A stretch of 7,131 nt of DNA from Alphaproteobacteria bacterium (GTDB lineage: Bacteria; Pseudomonadota; Alphaproteobacteria; Sphingomonadales; Sphingomonadaceae): NCBI GenBank assembly GCA_018830415.1, contig JAHJSJ010000234.1, forward strand, positions 1 through 7,131, read 5' to 3'. Below, in pieces: positions 5,574-7,131 of this stretch. The notes under the pieces are model-generated. The model was not told where the DNA came from, searched no databases, and saw nothing but the letters and a program-made list of their open reading frames with translations. Made by a program: the position numbers and the translations under genes. Within the stretch, counting starts at the first letter, position 1, and each line of letters starts with the position of its first letter.

Positions 5574-6276
5574 TGGCGTCGATCACCGCACCGGTCATGC
5601 TTGGGGGGGCATCGAGCGCGCAGAAGGTGATGATCGCAGCGATTTCGTCCGGTGTCGCCACCCGGCCCAACGGAATGTCGGCCAGCAATCCCGGCCCGCC
5701 GCGGCTGGCGAGGTAATCATCGGCCATGCTGGTGTCGGTAAAGCCGGGGGTGATCGCGAAGCTCAGGATGCCGTCTTTGGCATAGGCGCGGGCGATGGTC
5801 TTGTGCATCGCCACCATCCCGCTTTTGGCTGCGGCATAATGCCAATGCGCCGGCGAATCCCCGCGATAGGCCGCGCGGCTCGCCACATGAACCAGTCGCC
5901 CTGCAAAACCGCGCGCCTGCCAGTGCAGCACCGCCAGCCGCGAAAGCTGCGCGGCGGCGGTGAGGTTGACCCGCAAGGTATCCTCCCACGCATCCAGCCA
6001 TTCGATGTCCGATCGGTCGAGCCGGTTGGCCTCGAACCGCCCGGCATTATTGACCACCGCGTCAATTTCCCCGCCCGCCAGTTCCAGCGCCGCTTCCCAC
6101 AGGGCCTGCACGGCCAGCGGATCGCCGAAATCGGCGGCGATGATCGGCGGTGCGCCTGGCGCAGCGGGTTGCGGGCGTGAGGCATGGCCGATCACCGGCA
6201 CGCCCTTTGCTGCCAATGATTCGAGTGCCGCCTTGCCAATTCCGCGGCTTGATCCGGTTACAAGAATGTGTCCCAT
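5551..6276 (-). CDS. SDR family NAD(P)-dependent oxidoreductase
   Basis: A 241-residue classical short-chain dehydrogenase/reductase, expected to be a cytosolic oxidoreductase for a carbonyl/hydroxyl pair. The Rossmann nucleotide loop is T7-G-S-S-R-G-I-G14, the stabilising motif N76-N-A-G79 is present, and the catalytic tetrad N104, S133, Y147, K151 (YAAAK) is complete. PGFTDTSM follows after the active site. The C-terminus TGAVIDANGASFVR has the form found in FabG-like members, but that is not enough to call it FabG or name a substrate. Basic R11 after the glycine motif is compatible with NADP(H), though this is weak evidence. The ATG at 6276 gives a normal N-terminus. It is the first gene of a two-gene - strand unit, overlaps prmA by 23 nt and is divergent from sdhC. 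Confidence 0.92.
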   Translation of the reverse strand: MGHILVTGSSRGIGKAALESLAAKGVPVIGHASRPQPAAPGAPPIIAADFGDPLAVQALWEAALELAGGEIDAVVNNAGRFEANRLDRSDIEWLDAWEDTLRVNLTAAAQLSRLAVLHWQARGFAGRLVHVASRAAYRGDSPAHWHYAAAKSGMVAMHKTIARAYAKDGILSFAITPGFTDTSMADDYLASRGGPGLLADIPLGRVATPDEIAAIITFCALDAPPSMTGAVIDANGASFVR

Positions 6277-6385
6277 GCAAGTGCCTATCCGAAACTTTGC
6301 AAGCTGTGTCCACCGCTCGCCGCTTGCTTCAAGCGATAGCGATGCTTAGTGGGATGGCAAAAGCCAGCGACCAGACGGGATCATC
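6277..6385. promoter_or_regulatory. Divergent intergenic region between the SDR gene and sdhC
   Basis: These 109 bp separate the outward-facing SDR and sdhC genes and must hold the start signals for the SDR gene, and probably for the sdh operon. A possible sdhC promoter is TTGCTT (6324-6329) with TAGTGG 17 bp later (6347-6352), a weak match. A 5-bp inverted repeat GCTTG-CTT-CAAGC (6322-6334) overlaps that -35. GGGA (6377-6380) lies five bases before the sdhC ATG and is a plausible ribosome binding site. I see no strong operator, riboswitch or terminator. Confidence 0.5.
6284..6312 (-). promoter_or_regulatory. Candidate promoter for the SDR-prmA unit
   Basis: Reading the - strand, TGGACA (6312-6307, five of six matches to TTGACA) is followed after 17 bp by GATAGG (6289-6284, three of six matches to TATAAT). 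This -10 lies only 7 bases before the ATG at 6276, so transcription would begin near or at the start codon. That would make the mRNA leaderless or nearly so. The -10 match is poor and the call is tentative. Confidence 0.25.
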
Positions 6386-6766
6386 ATGAACCAAAGACCA
6401 CTTTCCCCACACTTGCAGATTTGGCGCTGGGGGCCGCATATGCTGGTATCAATCCTGCACCGCGCCACCGGTGACGGCTTGGCGCTGGTTGGCCTTGCCG
6501 TGCTGGTGTGGTGGCTGGGCGCGCTGGCGAGCGGGCCTGCTGCCTATGCCAGCTTCCAGTCGATCATGGGATCGCCTGTGGGCATGGTGGTGCTGGTCGG
6601 CCTGTCATGGGCGTTCTTCAATCACATGATGAGCGGGCTGCGCCACTTCGTGCTCGATATCGGCGCTGGCTATGAACTCGATACCAATCGCCTCTGGTCA
6701 ATCGCCGCTCCGGTGATTGCCATTATTCTCACCGCGGGCTTATGGGCCCTGATCCTGCTGCGCTGA
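6386..6766 (+). CDS. sdhC: Succinate dehydrogenase cytochrome b556 subunit
   Basis: A 126-residue inner-membrane anchor of succinate:quinone oxidoreductase (complex II, TCA cycle and respiratory chain), which helps bind heme b and ubiquinone. The family N-terminus RPLSPHLQIW starts at R4. S22-I-L-H25-R26 matches the quinone-site Ser27/Arg31 of E. coli SdhC. H80 in NHMMSGLRHFVLD matches heme ligand His84. Three hydrophobic helices are visible, at about residues 31-50, 62-80 and 105-125. Length is typical. The ATG at 6386 sits just before the conserved N-terminus and follows a GGGA five bases upstream. sdhD starts 12 bp downstream, so the two are surely co-transcribed. It is divergent from the SDR gene. 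Confidence 0.95.
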   Translation: MNQRPLSPHLQIWRWGPHMLVSILHRATGDGLALVGLAVLVWWLGALASGPAAYASFQSIMGSPVGMVVLVGLSWAFFNHMMSGLRHFVLDIGAGYELDTNRLWSIAAPVIAIILTAGLWALILLR

Positions 6767-6770
6767 GGAG
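6766..6770 (+). promoter_or_regulatory. Ribosome binding site of sdhD
   Basis: AGGAG lies eight bases before the sdhD ATG (6779), and its first A is the last base of the sdhC TGA stop. It is the clearest Shine-Dalgarno sequence in the window and fixes the sdhD start. Confidence 0.8.
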
Positions 6771-6778
6771 ACAGGCAT

Positions 6779-7131
6779 ATGGGTAACGGAACTTCCATCG
6801 GACGCGTTCGCGGTCTGGGTGCATCGCACCACGGCGCGCATCACTGGCTGGTGCAGCGCTTTACCGCGATCGGCAATGTGGTGTTGATGAGCTGGCTGCT
6901 GGTCAGCCTCGTGATGCTCGGTGATTATGGCTATGCCAGCGTCACCAAGTGGCTTTCGCAGCCGGTGGCGGCGGTGCCGATGATCCTGTTGGTGATCAGC
7001 CTGTTCTGGCACGCGCGGCTTGGCCTGCAGGTGTTGATCGAGGATTATGTCCACAACGCCGGCACCAAGTTCGGAGCGCTTGTCGCGCTCAATCTCGCAA
7101 TTTTCGGCGGCGGCGCCTTTGCCATTTTCAG
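6779..7131 (+). CDS. sdhD: Succinate dehydrogenase membrane anchor subunit (3' end outside window)
   Basis: The second membrane anchor of complex II, pairing with SdhC to hold heme b and ubiquinone. Translation from ATG 6779 gives 117 codons plus two bases, open to the end of the window. It starts MGNGTSIGRVRGLGASHHGA, followed by HHWLVQRFTA, the usual sphingomonad-type N-terminus. Hydrophobic helices appear at about residues 31-48, 63-85 and from about 98 onward. H78-A-R-L-G82 and D89-Y90-V match the His71 and Asp82-Tyr83 region of E. coli SdhD with the same spacing of 11 residues. The family is about 115-130 residues, so only a few residues are missing. sdhA and sdhB usually follow. Confidence 0.93.
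   Translation, partial: MGNGTSIGRVRGLGASHHGAHHWLVQRFTAIGNVVLMSWLLVSLVMLGDYGYASVTKWLSQPVAAVPMILLVISLFWHARLGLQVLIEDYVHNAGTKFGALVALNLAIFGGGAFAIF

Noticed and set aside
6740..7054. A 104-codon open frame on the - strand opposite sdhD
   Set aside because: The + strand encodes SdhD with conserved heme and quinone residues and a strong ribosome binding site; the antisense frame is His/Gln-rich with no recognisable domain.

Overview
The window is high-GC DNA from an alphaproteobacterium, most likely a sphingomonad (Sphingomonadales, Erythrobacteraceae-like). The evidence is the recN-to-ligA order, the N-terminal wording of SdhC (RPLSPHLQIWRWGPHML) and SdhD (GxGxxHHGxxHWLxQR), the alphaproteobacterial form of PrmA, and GC-rich palindromic repeats of a kind common in sphingomonad genomes. 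The assignment rests on recognition of sequence, not on a search.

Bases 1-4650 (+ strand) hold a tightly packed DNA-repair unit: the 3' part of recN, a GNAT acetyltransferase, ligA (NAD-dependent DNA ligase) and a short CinA-C/PncC-like gene. All junctions are stop/start overlaps: GTGA between recN and the GNAT gene, and TGATG between ligA and the CinA-like gene. The only apparent gap, between the GNAT gene and ligA, is spanned by a 20-codon ORF that overlaps both neighbours through ATGA. The chain therefore looks translationally coupled. LigA makes NMN as a by-product, and the CinA-C/PncC family includes NMN deamidases. This copy, however, has lost the Ser and Lys of the family's active site.

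The most striking feature is inside ligA. Two different GC-rich palindromic repeat elements, of about 90 and 136 bp, sit in frame in the coding sequence and add about 30 and 45 residues. One lies in a loop of the adenylation domain and the other between two helix-hairpin-helix motifs. All ligase catalytic motifs and the four zinc cysteines remain intact, so a working ligase is expected. This recalls the in-frame palindromic elements of Rickettsia genes, but with different repeats.

Bases 4647-6276 (- strand) hold a short-chain dehydrogenase/reductase gene followed by prmA (ribosomal protein L11 methyltransferase), overlapping by 23 nt. prmA meets the CinA-like gene tail to tail, and a single CTAG palindrome supplies both stop codons.

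Bases 6277-6385 are a 109-bp divergent promoter region. From 6386 to the end of the window the + strand carries sdhC and the start of sdhD, the membrane anchors of succinate dehydrogenase. sdhA and sdhB would be expected downstream of the window.
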